Assembly: GCA_029857995.1 (NCBI GenBank)
Contig: JAOUFZ010000078.1
Coordinates: 1 to 7,504, forward strand
From: Dehalococcoidia bacterium
Lineage (GTDB): Bacteria; Chloroflexota; Dehalococcoidia; GIF9; AB-539-J10
Reading direction: 5' to 3'
Length of the DNA: 7,504 nucleotides
A model generated the notes under the pieces. The model was not told the DNA's origin. It did no database searches and saw only the letters and a program-made list of their open reading frames with translations. Shown one piece after another: positions 1 through 5,586 of the stretch. A program made the translations under genes and the position numbers. Position 1 is the first letter of the stretch. Every line of letters starts with the position of its first letter.

Positions 1-415
1 TCGACCTTTCGTCGACCCCGGGAATGTAGGGCTTGATGTCCAGAAGAGGGGTGCCGTCTACGGCATCGAGCCCCTTCACCTTGAGGACATTCTTTTCCCT
101 GGCTACCAGCTCGACTACGGTCAGGCCGAGGGGACAAGGCCTATGCGGTGACCTGGTAGTAAAGAGACCGTGGGGAATATCGTCCCAGGGCGTCTTAACC
201 AGCAGATGGTATCCCTGGGACTTGTGAAACCAGTAAATGATGATAATGTGGGAGAAGCCCTCAATGTCTTGTAAGCCTTGTTCGAATTCCTTGAATACCT
301 CTATTTGAGAAATCTCCTCACTTTCATGGCCCTGATAAGGAGCTTTCCCTGTATTCTTGTAAGGAGAATGAATAATCCCGACGGGCTCTAATTTCAGGCT
401 ATGCCTTTCCCTCAT
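1..415 (-). CDS. trmO: TrmO/TsaA-family tRNA (t6A37) N6-methyltransferase, 3'-truncated by window edge
   Basis: Reading the minus strand from the ATG at 415-413 gives 138 codons with no stop before the edge. The product matches the small SAM-dependent TrmO (YaeB/UPF0066) fold. Visible marks are the N-terminal PVGIIHSPY (residues 11-19), the YQGHE stretch near 27-31, GFSHIIIIYWFH (53-64), the family signature TRSPHRPCPLGLTVVEL (87-103), and GLDAVDGTPLLDIKPYIPG (115-133). Known family members methylate t6A37 in threonine tRNA; the same activity here is inferred. Most relatives carry Asn where this protein has Cys94 in the HRPCP motif. The short archaeal-type members end soon after the IKPY motif, so probably only a small C-terminal piece is missing. 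The gene lies 48 bases downstream of the Fe-S scaffold gene. An in-frame TTG nine codons upstream is a less likely start; no strong Shine-Dalgarno sequence precedes the ATG. Confidence 0.9.
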   Translation of the reverse strand, partial: MRERHSLKLEPVGIIHSPYKNTGKAPYQGHESEEISQIEVFKEFEQGLQDIEGFSHIIIIYWFHKSQGYHLLVKTPWDDIPHGLFTTRSPHRPCPLGLTVVELVAREKNVLKVKGLDAVDGTPLLDIKPYIPGVDERS

Positions 416-463
416 CCCTAAAGCCTTAATAGTCAAGCCATCAATTTCTTTGAATCATAGCAC

Positions 464-937
464 TTACTTGAAATCCTGGCCGCTTTTGTAAGCTCTTTTC
501 CACGGCTCTCTCTTGAAAACCAGGTAGTCCTTGATTGCCTCTTTCAGTGTATTGGCTGCCAAAAGAGCACAGTGCAGACTCTCTTCAGGAAGCCCGCCTA
601 AGGCATACAGTACATCTTGTTGGGTAATCTTCTGAGCCTCGGAAAGGCTCTTTCCCTTAGCGAGTTCAGTAACCATGCTGCCTGAGGCAATGCTGGGCCC
701 ACAGCCATCTGTCCAGAAAGAGGCATTCAGCACTTGGCCGTCTTTTACCTTGAGGTGTATCTCCATTGTATCCCCACAGGGACCAGCTATTCTGGCAAAT
801 CCATCAGGGGCAGCAATCCCCGCCAGATTTCTGGGATTGAGAAAATGGTCAATGGTCTTCTCTGAGTAGACCTTTCTCATGTCTTCCATGACCGATTGCT
901 CTAGTTCTTTGAACGAGTCATCAAATTCTTGTGCCAT
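464..937 (-). CDS. IscU/NifU-N-type iron-sulfur cluster assembly scaffold protein
   Basis: This 157-residue protein is a cytoplasmic scaffold on which Fe-S clusters are built before transfer to apoproteins. The three ligand cysteines of the IscU fold are present: Cys54 in AGPCGD with the partner Asp56, Cys79 in TDGCGPS, and Cys123 in ESLHCALLAANTLKEAI. The motif DHFLNPRN (30-37) is also typical. The HscA-binding LPPVK of classical IscU is replaced by LPEES just before Cys123, so chaperone-dependent release of the E. coli type is unlikely. Compared with IscU the N-terminus carries about 20 extra acidic residues; a strong AGAGGAG 8 bases before ATG 937 supports this longer start rather than Met17 or Met20. 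No cysteine desulfurase is in the window. The upstream neighbour is an Mrp-type Fe-S carrier, a pairing often seen in anaerobes, which suggests scaffold and carrier work together. The family is certain; a specific symbol (iscU or nifU) is not. Confidence 0.93.
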   Translation of the reverse strand: MAQEFDDSFKELEQSVMEDMRKVYSEKTIDHFLNPRNLAGIAAPDGFARIAGPCGDTMEIHLKVKDGQVLNASFWTDGCGPSIASGSMVTELAKGKSLSEAQKITQQDVLYALGGLPEESLHCALLAANTLKEAIKDYLVFKREPWKRAYKSGQDFK

Positions 938-945
938 CTTCTCTG

Positions 946-952
946 CTCCTCT
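946..952 (-). promoter_or_regulatory. Shine-Dalgarno site of the Fe-S scaffold gene
   Basis: On the minus strand AGAGGAG lies 8 bases before the ATG at 937. It is the best-placed ribosome binding site in the left half of the window, and it decides the longer start over two internal methionines of the scaffold gene. Confidence 0.75.
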
Positions 953-1004
953 AGAAGAAGATTTCGTGGGTCACACTAATGCGCCTGACTGCGTATGGTT
1001 ACCT

Positions 1005-2045
1005 TCAAGTCTCCCTATTTAAAGCTGCCACCACATTGGCAAAAAGCTGAGACACAGCATCGGAACTATATTTCTCAATATTTCCTTCGTCACACAACTT
1101 TGCTAGCTCCGGGTCGATGGGCAACCTTCCTAAAAGTGGAGCTCCGCAAGCCTTTGCCATTTCCTCCCCCTTGCTCTTACCGAAGACTTCCAGTTTCTTA
1201 CCCGTATCGGGCAATACAAGATAGCTCATGTTCTCCACTACTCCCAGAACTCGAACATTCATCTTTTGTGCCATTTTCACTGCTTTCTTGACTATCATCT
1301 CGGTCAACTCTTGGGGCGTAAACACGTCGATTACCCCTGTGATGGGTATTGCCTGAAGCACTGTCAACGGGGCGTCTCCAGTACCCGGCGGCAGGTCTAT
1401 TACGAGACAATCCAGCTTGCCCCATAGAACCTCCTCCCAGAACTGTGTGATAGCTTTAGACATGAGCGGACCTCTCCAGATAACCGCCTCATCTTCGCTA
1501 GGCAGAAGCAGATTCATGGACATAATTTCGATTCCCGACTTTGATAATATGGGCAAAATGCCTGTCTCACTACCACTCGGGCGACCATTTAGACCGAACA
1601 TCTTGGGGATGCTGGGGCCAGTTATGTCAGCGTCGAGTATGCCCACCTCCTTTCCTTCCCGCGCAAAGGAAGTAGCTAGTAAACTAGCTACCAGAGATTT
1701 GCCAACTCCCCCTTTACCACTCATTATCGCTATTATTTTGGCAATGTGATTAAGCTCTTTGGGTTTGACCTCGGTAAGGTCAACAGCGACTTCTTTCACG
1801 CCGGAAAGGTTGCTGACCGCTGTTGCTGCTTGGTCCTTCAGCAAGTTATGATATTCGGTGGGGACAGCAGTCGAGGCCAGAGTTACCCTCGCCTTGCCTT
1901 CTCTGATTTCTGCGCTTCGAACCAGGTTCATCTGTACCAGGCTACGCATTATCCCGGGGACAAATACTTTATCCAGTGCGTTTTGTAGTTTTGCCTCGAT
2001 GTGATTTGCCAAATTACCTCCTGGTGATAATTTGTGTAGATTCAC
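1005..2045 (-). CDS. mrp: Mrp/ApbC (NBP35-type) Fe-S cluster carrier P-loop ATPase
   Basis: A 346-residue cytoplasmic ATPase expected to bind a Fe-S cluster and pass it to target proteins. Residues about 12-95 form the N-terminal MIP18/DUF59 domain. The ATPase domain begins near 102, with the deviant Walker A SGKGGVGKS (109-117), DADITGPSIPKMFG (138-151), WRGPLMSKAITQFW (190-203) and VIDLPPGTGD (215-224). The family's usual CxxC after ENMSY is absent: those positions are Leu278 and Thr281 in ENMSYLVLPDTG. Other cysteines are at 213, 300 and 318. Position 2045 is a GTG whose last two bases open the coaE stop (4-base GTGA overlap), so translational coupling is likely. A strong AGGAGGT lies inside codons 8-10 and could serve the TTG at 2012-2010, leaving the exact start open. 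The next gene encodes an IscU-type scaffold. The family is certain; the cluster-binding mode is not. Confidence 0.93.
   Translation of the reverse strand: MNLHKLSPGGNLANHIEAKLQNALDKVFVPGIMRSLVQMNLVRSAEIREGKARVTLASTAVPTEYHNLLKDQAATAVSNLSGVKEVAVDLTEVKPKELNHIAKIIAIMSGKGGVGKSLVASLLATSFAREGKEVGILDADITGPSIPKMFGLNGRPSGSETGILPILSKSGIEIMSMNLLLPSEDEAVIWRGPLMSKAITQFWEEVLWGKLDCLVIDLPPGTGDAPLTVLQAIPITGVIDVFTPQELTEMIVKKAVKMAQKMNVRVLGVVENMSYLVLPDTGKKLEVFGKSKGEEMAKACGAPLLGRLPIDPELAKLCDEGNIEKYSSDAVSQLFANVVAALNRET
2016..2022 (-). promoter_or_regulatory. Strong Shine-Dalgarno-like AGGAGGT inside the 5' end of mrp
   Basis: The minus strand shows AGGAGGT three bases before an in-frame TTG (2012-2010), codon 12 of mrp as called here. 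The GTG at 2045 has no visible Shine-Dalgarno sequence of its own. The site may therefore mark a shorter true start, although the spacing is short. Confidence 0.4.
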
Positions 2046-2695
2046 CGGCGACTTGTTTTGCGTGCAAGTCGCCCCCTTACCCCCTCATTTCGATGCTGCT
2101 TTCCTTTTTTCAACAAAGCATATATTTCCTCTACCTGCCTTCTTGCCTCTTCAGGGAGACCATCATTGTTAATAACAAAATCGGCGCCTTTGCTTTTCTC
2201 TGCCAGAGGAAGTTGGGATTTTATCCTGTTTTGGGCATCCTCTCGACTCATCCCCTTTTCTTCCAGTCTTCTTAGTTGAGTTTGTTCACTGACAGAAACA
2301 ACGACTATTTTATCCACAGATAGAAGGCGAGCGACTTCGAACAGTAACGGAACGTCCTTAACAATCAGAGCGTCAGGATCAAGATTCTTGATCTCACCTG
2401 TGATTCTTTCGTCTTCCCTAAAGACCTCGGGATGAACTATCTGATTTAGCCTTGCCAGTTTTTCTTTGTCGGAAAACACTATATCGCCCAGTTTCTGCCG
2501 ATTGACAGTAAGGTCATCATTCAAAATGCCTTTCCCAAAATACTCTACTATTTCTTTCCAGGCCTTTAAGTGAGGACGGATTACCTCTCGAGCGAGTTCA
2601 TCCCAGTCAATTATGTAAGCTCCCAGCTCTTTGAAAAAGCTGGTTACCGTGCTTTTGCCCACACCCAAACCGCCTGTCAGACCAACAATAATCAT
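2042..2695 (-). CDS. coaE: Dephospho-CoA kinase
   Basis: CoaE phosphorylates the 3'-hydroxyl of the ribose of dephospho-CoA with ATP, the last step of coenzyme A synthesis, in the cytoplasm. The 217-residue product starts with a P-loop, GLTGGLGVGKST (5-16), followed by IIDWDELAREVI (28-39), where most relatives have DAD. The later family signature VKDVPLLFE is present near 111-119, and the RLEEKGMSREDAQNRI stretch forms the lid region. The core ends near ALLKKGK; the last 16 or so residues are a basic tail rich in Arg and Lys that is longer than in typical CoaE. The ATG at 2695 has AAGGA 4 bases upstream and GAGGG 10 bases upstream. The stop overlaps the mrp start, and ispF ends 51 bases upstream, so the gene belongs to the same transcript. 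The assignment is secure. Confidence 0.96.
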   Translation of the reverse strand: MIIVGLTGGLGVGKSTVTSFFKELGAYIIDWDELAREVIRPHLKAWKEIVEYFGKGILNDDLTVNRQKLGDIVFSDKEKLARLNQIVHPEVFREDERITGEIKNLDPDALIVKDVPLLFEVARLLSVDKIVVVSVSEQTQLRRLEEKGMSREDAQNRIKSQLPLAEKSKGADFVINNDGLPEEARRQVEEIYALLKKGKQHRNEGVRGRLARKTSRR

Positions 2696-2699
2696 TTGT

Positions 2700-2710
2700 T
2701 CCTTTCCCTC
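2700..2710 (-). promoter_or_regulatory. Shine-Dalgarno region of coaE
   Basis: The purine run GAGGGAAAGGA ends 4 bases before the coaE ATG at 2695. Either half could pair with 16S rRNA. It lies just downstream, on the mRNA, of the palindrome at 2719-2742. Confidence 0.6.
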
Positions 2711-2718
2711 AGCTTCTA

Positions 2719-2742
2719 CATGAAGGAATCGATTGCTTCATG
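2719..2742. repeat. 24-base near-perfect palindrome between ispF and coaE
   Basis: Outer arms catgaag and cttcatg flank a self-complementary aatcgatt core, with a single symmetric g/g mismatch on each side of the core. In RNA from the minus strand it would form a 7-base-pair stem. No U-run follows, so it does not look like an intrinsic terminator. It sits directly after the ispF stop and before the coaE Shine-Dalgarno site, so it could affect mRNA stability or coaE translation, or be a protein-binding site. The function is unknown. Confidence 0.65.
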
Positions 2743-2746
2743 CCTC

Positions 2747-3253
2747 CTATAACTTGCGGGCACTCCATTTTCTTTTGACCAAAGCCACTGCCTGAGCGGC
2801 CATTCCTTCCTCTCGGCCGATGAAGCCCAGACCATTGCTGGTGGTGGCCTTAACCGTCACCTTGGCTGAATCTATACCTAAGGCCTGGCCAATGAGCCTT
2901 CTCATTTCAGGGATGAAGGGCGATAGCTTTGGGACTTGAGTTATTATAGTAACATCAATGTTGCCTACCTTAAATCCTTTGGTCTTGAGCAGCTCGCCAG
3001 TCTTGTTTAACAAGACCAGGCTAGAAATATCCTTATATTCCAGCGCCCGAGGAGGGAATAAAGTGCCTATATCACCCAGATCGGCAGCGCCACATAAAGC
3101 GTCTATTATGGCATGGACTGCCACATCAGCGTCGCTCCAACCCGACAGGCCTTTGTCATGAGCGATATCAAGGCCTCCTAAAACTAGCTTTCGCCCGGAA
3201 ACCAAAGGATGGCTATCCCAGCCAATACCAATCCTTAATTCTTCTGTTCCCAT
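2747..3253 (-). CDS. ispF: 2-C-methyl-D-erythritol 2,4-cyclodiphosphate synthase
   Basis: IspF cyclises CDP-methylerythritol 2-phosphate to the 2,4-cyclodiphosphate and releases CMP, the fifth step of the MEP isoprenoid pathway; the family forms trimers with a divalent metal at each subunit interface. The 168-residue length is normal. The metal ligands are visible: Asp13 and His15 in GWDSHPL, and His47 in SDADVAVH. Further family blocks are LGDIGTLFP (59-67), GNIDVTIITQVPK (97-109) and VKATTSNGLGFIGREEG (134-150). Two usual active-site residues differ: the His of the HSDAD motif is Trp39, and the Glu after the Thr pair is replaced by Asn140. The start ATG at 3253 lies 19 bases inside the end of ispD in another frame, with only a weak AAGAGA upstream, so coupling to ispD translation is likely. 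The AGGAGG after the last codon spans its TAG stop. Confidence 0.95.
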   Translation of the reverse strand: MGTEELRIGIGWDSHPLVSGRKLVLGGLDIAHDKGLSGWSDADVAVHAIIDALCGAADLGDIGTLFPPRALEYKDISSLVLLNKTGELLKTKGFKVGNIDVTIITQVPKLSPFIPEMRRLIGQALGIDSAKVTVKATTSNGLGFIGREEGMAAQAVALVKRKWSARKL

Positions 3254-3942
3254 TCTCTTGCGATGATACGTGCTAGTGCCAGGTCTTCAGGTGTGGTTAC
3301 CTTTATGTTTTTGTAATCGCCCATATAGAGTCGTACCTTGCATCCTAGGCGTTCCACAGCCGCCGCATCATCGGTAACCTCTGCAGTGAGGTTCTCATAA
3401 GCCCTAATTATGATATCAAAGCTGAATATCTGTGGGGTTTGCGCTGCCCATAACCTGTCACGCTTAAGCGTTTCCGCAGTGAAATCCCCGCTATCAGCAA
3501 TCTTGATAGTGTCTCGAACTGGCACTGCGGCTACAGCGGCTGCGAACTCATCAGCCATCTTCAGTCCATCTTCAATCAAATCGGGAGTCAAGAAGGGTCG
3601 AGCTCCATCATGAATCATGACCCAATCACAGTTCTTCACCTGCCTCAGCCCTTCTCTCACCGAATCTTGTCGGCGTGCCCCACCTCGGCATAGAGCAACC
3701 TTAGACCAGTTTCTCTGTTTTTTCAATTTCTGTCCCCGAGCCAAATCCTTGTCATTCAATACCAGGACTATCTGGCGAACCAATCTACATCTCTGACAGG
3801 TATCTACCGACCAAGCCAGTAAAGGTTCTCCCCTGAGAGAGGCAAAGAGCTTGTTTACACCTGTCATTCGCTGGCTAGTCCCAGCAGCAACTATAACCAC
3901 GCCTAACTTACTACTTTTATTCTTGTTCCGTATTTTCGCCAT
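3235..3942 (-). CDS. ispD: 2-C-methyl-D-erythritol 4-phosphate cytidylyltransferase
   Basis: IspD joins MEP to CTP, giving CDP-methylerythritol and diphosphate, the third step of the MEP pathway. Counting from ATG 3942 the protein has 235 residues, the usual length. It shows the nucleotide-binding N-terminus VVIVAAGTSQRMTGVNK (15-31) with the catalytic pair Arg25 and Lys31, GGARRQDSVREGL (87-99), IHDGARPF (110-117) with Asp112, VPVRDTIK (140-147), AAQTPQIF (166-173), TDDAAAVERLG (190-200) and NIKVTTPEDLALA (212-224). A GTG two codons upstream (3948) is an alternative start; I prefer the ATG, and neither has a strong Shine-Dalgarno site. The 5' end overlaps radA by 26 bases and the 3' end overlaps ispF by 19. 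IspD and IspF are fused in some bacteria; here they are separate proteins in different frames. IspE, the intervening enzyme, is not in the window. Confidence 0.95.
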   Translation of the reverse strand: MAKIRNKNKSSKLGVVIVAAGTSQRMTGVNKLFASLRGEPLLAWSVDTCQRCRLVRQIVLVLNDKDLARGQKLKKQRNWSKVALCRGGARRQDSVREGLRQVKNCDWVMIHDGARPFLTPDLIEDGLKMADEFAAAVAAVPVRDTIKIADSGDFTAETLKRDRLWAAQTPQIFSFDIIIRAYENLTAEVTDDAAAVERLGCKVRLYMGDYKNIKVTTPEDLALARIIAREWEQKN

Positions 3943-5344
3943 TGGCACTTTTCTTCTTATCTTCCCTTATAAGTCCCAGCCTCAGGGCTTCAGCCACCGA
4001 GCCAGCCTGGAGCAACTGAATATCGGCGAAATCAAAGGGTGGTTTGGATTTAAGTCTGGGCATAAGACAGGATTTGAAACCTAACCTTATTGCCTCAGCA
4101 ATTCTTCTCTCTATTTGTGATACTCCTCTAAGTTCTCCATTCAATCCTACCTCTCCCAAAGCAACCAAGCCTGAAATTGGCTTTGCGTCACGAAAACTGG
4201 AAGCAATGGCTAAGGCGATTCCTAAATCAATTGCTGGCTCATTGACTTTTAAGCCACCAGTAACGTTGACTATAATATCCTGGTTGAAAAGCTTCAATCC
4301 GGCACGCTTGGTAAGCACAGCAATTATCAACAGTAGCCGATTAAAATCAACGCCGTTAGCGATGCGCCTTGGCGGGGTAAAACTATTAGGAGTAGTCAAA
4401 GCCTGAATCTCTACCAACAGGGGGCGATTCCCCTCAAGAGTGGGCACCACCACTGAGCCCATAATTTCATCCTTATATGCGGATAAGAAAACTTGAGAGG
4501 GATTATCTACTTCTATTAGTCCCCTATCGCTCATCTCAAATATTCCCACCTCGTTAGTGGAACCGAAGCGATTCTTTGCGCTGCGTAACACTCGATAACT
4601 ACTAAACGGTTCTCCTTCGAAGTAAAGCACCACGTCAACGATGTGTTCCAGCGTTCCTGGACCGGCAATGGCTCCTTCTTTGGTTACATGCCCTGTGATT
4701 AACAGGGGCACATTATTTTGTTTCGCCCACCTCTCCAACCTCCAGGTGCACTCCCGCACCTGGGAAATACTGCCAGGCATCCCGGCTACATCCTCTAAAT
4801 ACATAGTCTGAATGGAATCGATGATTGCCAATCGAGGAGAGAGTTCCTCCAGGCATTCTAATACGGCAGCTAAATCAGGCTCAGAAAGAAAATATATCCC
4901 TTTGCCCCCTATACCGAGCCGCTCACTTCTAAGCTTAACCTGACTAACAGATTCTTCGCCAGAGATGTAGGCGACGGTTTTATTATTGTCTGCCATCATC
5001 GCCGAAATCTGGAGCAGAAGCGTAGACTTGCCTATTCCAGGCTCGCCACCAACAAGCACCAAGGAACCTGGAACCAGACCTCCTCCCAGAACTCGATTCA
5101 CTTCAGTGAAACCAAGTTGAAAACGAGGAAAGTCACCCCTCTCCACTTGGGAAAGTTCCTGGGGTTTGTTTCCGCTACTGTAAGGACGAGTGAGGGCACG
5201 GGAGGAGGTGACCTTGGTTTCTACGAAGCTATTCCACGCTTGGCAATCAGGACAGTGTCCTAACCACTTGGGACTTTCCTTGCCGCATTGCTGACAAACG
5301 AAAACACTTCTGAATCTAGATTTGCCCTGATTGTTAGATTTCAA
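3917..5344 (-). CDS. radA: DNA repair protein RadA (Sms), branch-migration ATPase
   Basis: RadA is a RecA-like, hexameric DNA motor that extends and processes recombination intermediates. The 475-residue protein has the full family layout. A four-cysteine zinc finger comes first (Cys17, Cys20, Cys31, Cys34). The RecA-like ATPase follows, with Walker A GGEPGIGKST (99-108) and Walker B LAIIDSIQT (172-180). The RadA-specific KNRFG motif lies at 257-261, and a C-terminal Lon-protease-like domain spans about 285-455 (GGLKVNEPAIDLGIALAIAS, LGEVGLNGELR). The C-terminal tail is charged and overlaps ispD. The start is a TTG at 5344: the in-frame stop six codons upstream and the absence of any ATG or GTG before the zinc finger leave no better choice. 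No clear Shine-Dalgarno site is seen, and the gene starts 18 bases after the biotin carrier stop, so translation may depend on upstream reading. Confidence 0.97.
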   Translation of the reverse strand: MKSNNQGKSRFRSVFVCQQCGKESPKWLGHCPDCQAWNSFVETKVTSSRALTRPYSSGNKPQELSQVERGDFPRFQLGFTEVNRVLGGGLVPGSLVLVGGEPGIGKSTLLLQISAMMADNNKTVAYISGEESVSQVKLRSERLGIGGKGIYFLSEPDLAAVLECLEELSPRLAIIDSIQTMYLEDVAGMPGSISQVRECTWRLERWAKQNNVPLLITGHVTKEGAIAGPGTLEHIVDVVLYFEGEPFSSYRVLRSAKNRFGSTNEVGIFEMSDRGLIEVDNPSQVFLSAYKDEIMGSVVVPTLEGNRPLLVEIQALTTPNSFTPPRRIANGVDFNRLLLIIAVLTKRAGLKLFNQDIIVNVTGGLKVNEPAIDLGIALAIASSFRDAKPISGLVALGEVGLNGELRGVSQIERRIAEAIRLGFKSCLMPRLKSKPPFDFADIQLLQAGSVAEALRLGLIREDKKKSANGENTEQE

Positions 5345-5362
5345 GTTTGCTGGCCAACATAC

Positions 5363-5584
5363 CTAATACTCGATAACGGCTAGCTTTTCCCCGGTCTTAA
5401 CTATCTGCCCTGGTGAAACTGCCACCTCTACAACTGAAGCTTTTACTGGAGACAATATAGGATTTTCCATCTTCATGGCTTCTATGGCGCAAATCACACC
5501 GCCCTCCTGAACTGTGTTACCCACGGTGACCTCAACCCGTACTATCTTCCCGGGTAACGGCGCTTCGATTATTTCTCTGGTCAT
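5363..5584 (-). CDS. Small stand-alone biotin carboxyl carrier (biotinyl domain) protein
   Basis: This 73-residue protein is a single biotinyl/lipoyl-attachment domain. The biotinylation motif EAMKMEN puts the modified lysine at Lys38; APLPGKIVRVEV (8-19) and VSPGQIVKTGEKLAVIEY (56-73) are the matching half-domain strands. The AMKM context marks it as a biotin rather than a lipoyl carrier. Such domains shuttle CO2 between a biotin carboxylase and a carboxyltransferase, as in acyl-CoA, pyruvate or oxaloacetate carboxylase/decarboxylase complexes. No such catalytic subunit is in the window, so its partner is unknown. It lacks the Pro/Ala-rich linker and N-terminal region of AccB. It starts 2 bases after the clpC stop, with AAGGAGA lying in the last clpC codons 10 bases before its ATG, so it is cotranscribed with clpC. 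The domain call is firm; the complex it serves is not. Confidence 0.93.
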   Translation of the reverse strand: MTREIIEAPLPGKIVRVEVTVGNTVQEGGVICAIEAMKMENPILSPVKASVVEVAVSPGQIVKTGEKLAVIEY

Positions 5585-5586
5585 GT

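Noticed and set aside
33..227. 64-codon plus-strand frame at the left edge
   Set aside because: The minus strand here encodes a clear TrmO-family protein, cut by the window edge.
938..1004. Terminator or promoter between mrp and the scaffold gene
   Set aside because: Only a weak four-base inverted repeat is visible, without a U-run, and no convincing -35/-10 pair.
995..1291. 98-codon plus-strand frame and the 75-codon minus-strand frame at 1198-1425
   Set aside because: Both are shadows of mrp in other frames; their composition is not protein-like.
1005..2045. ParA/MinD partition or septum-site ATPase
   Set aside because: The N-terminal MIP18 domain and the WRGPL and DLPPGTGD motifs are specific to the Mrp/NBP35 branch.
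3235..3253. Possible IspDF fusion broken by a frameshift
   Set aside because: Both proteins are complete at their ends, use different frames and are often separate genes; a 19-base overlap is normal.
4044..4406. 120-codon open frame on the plus strand
   Set aside because: It lies wholly opposite radA, whose protein is fully conserved in motif order, and its product has no recognisable domain.
5363..5584. Lipoyl carrier or glycine cleavage H protein
   Set aside because: The lysine sits in AMKM, the biotin consensus, and the protein is too short for H protein.
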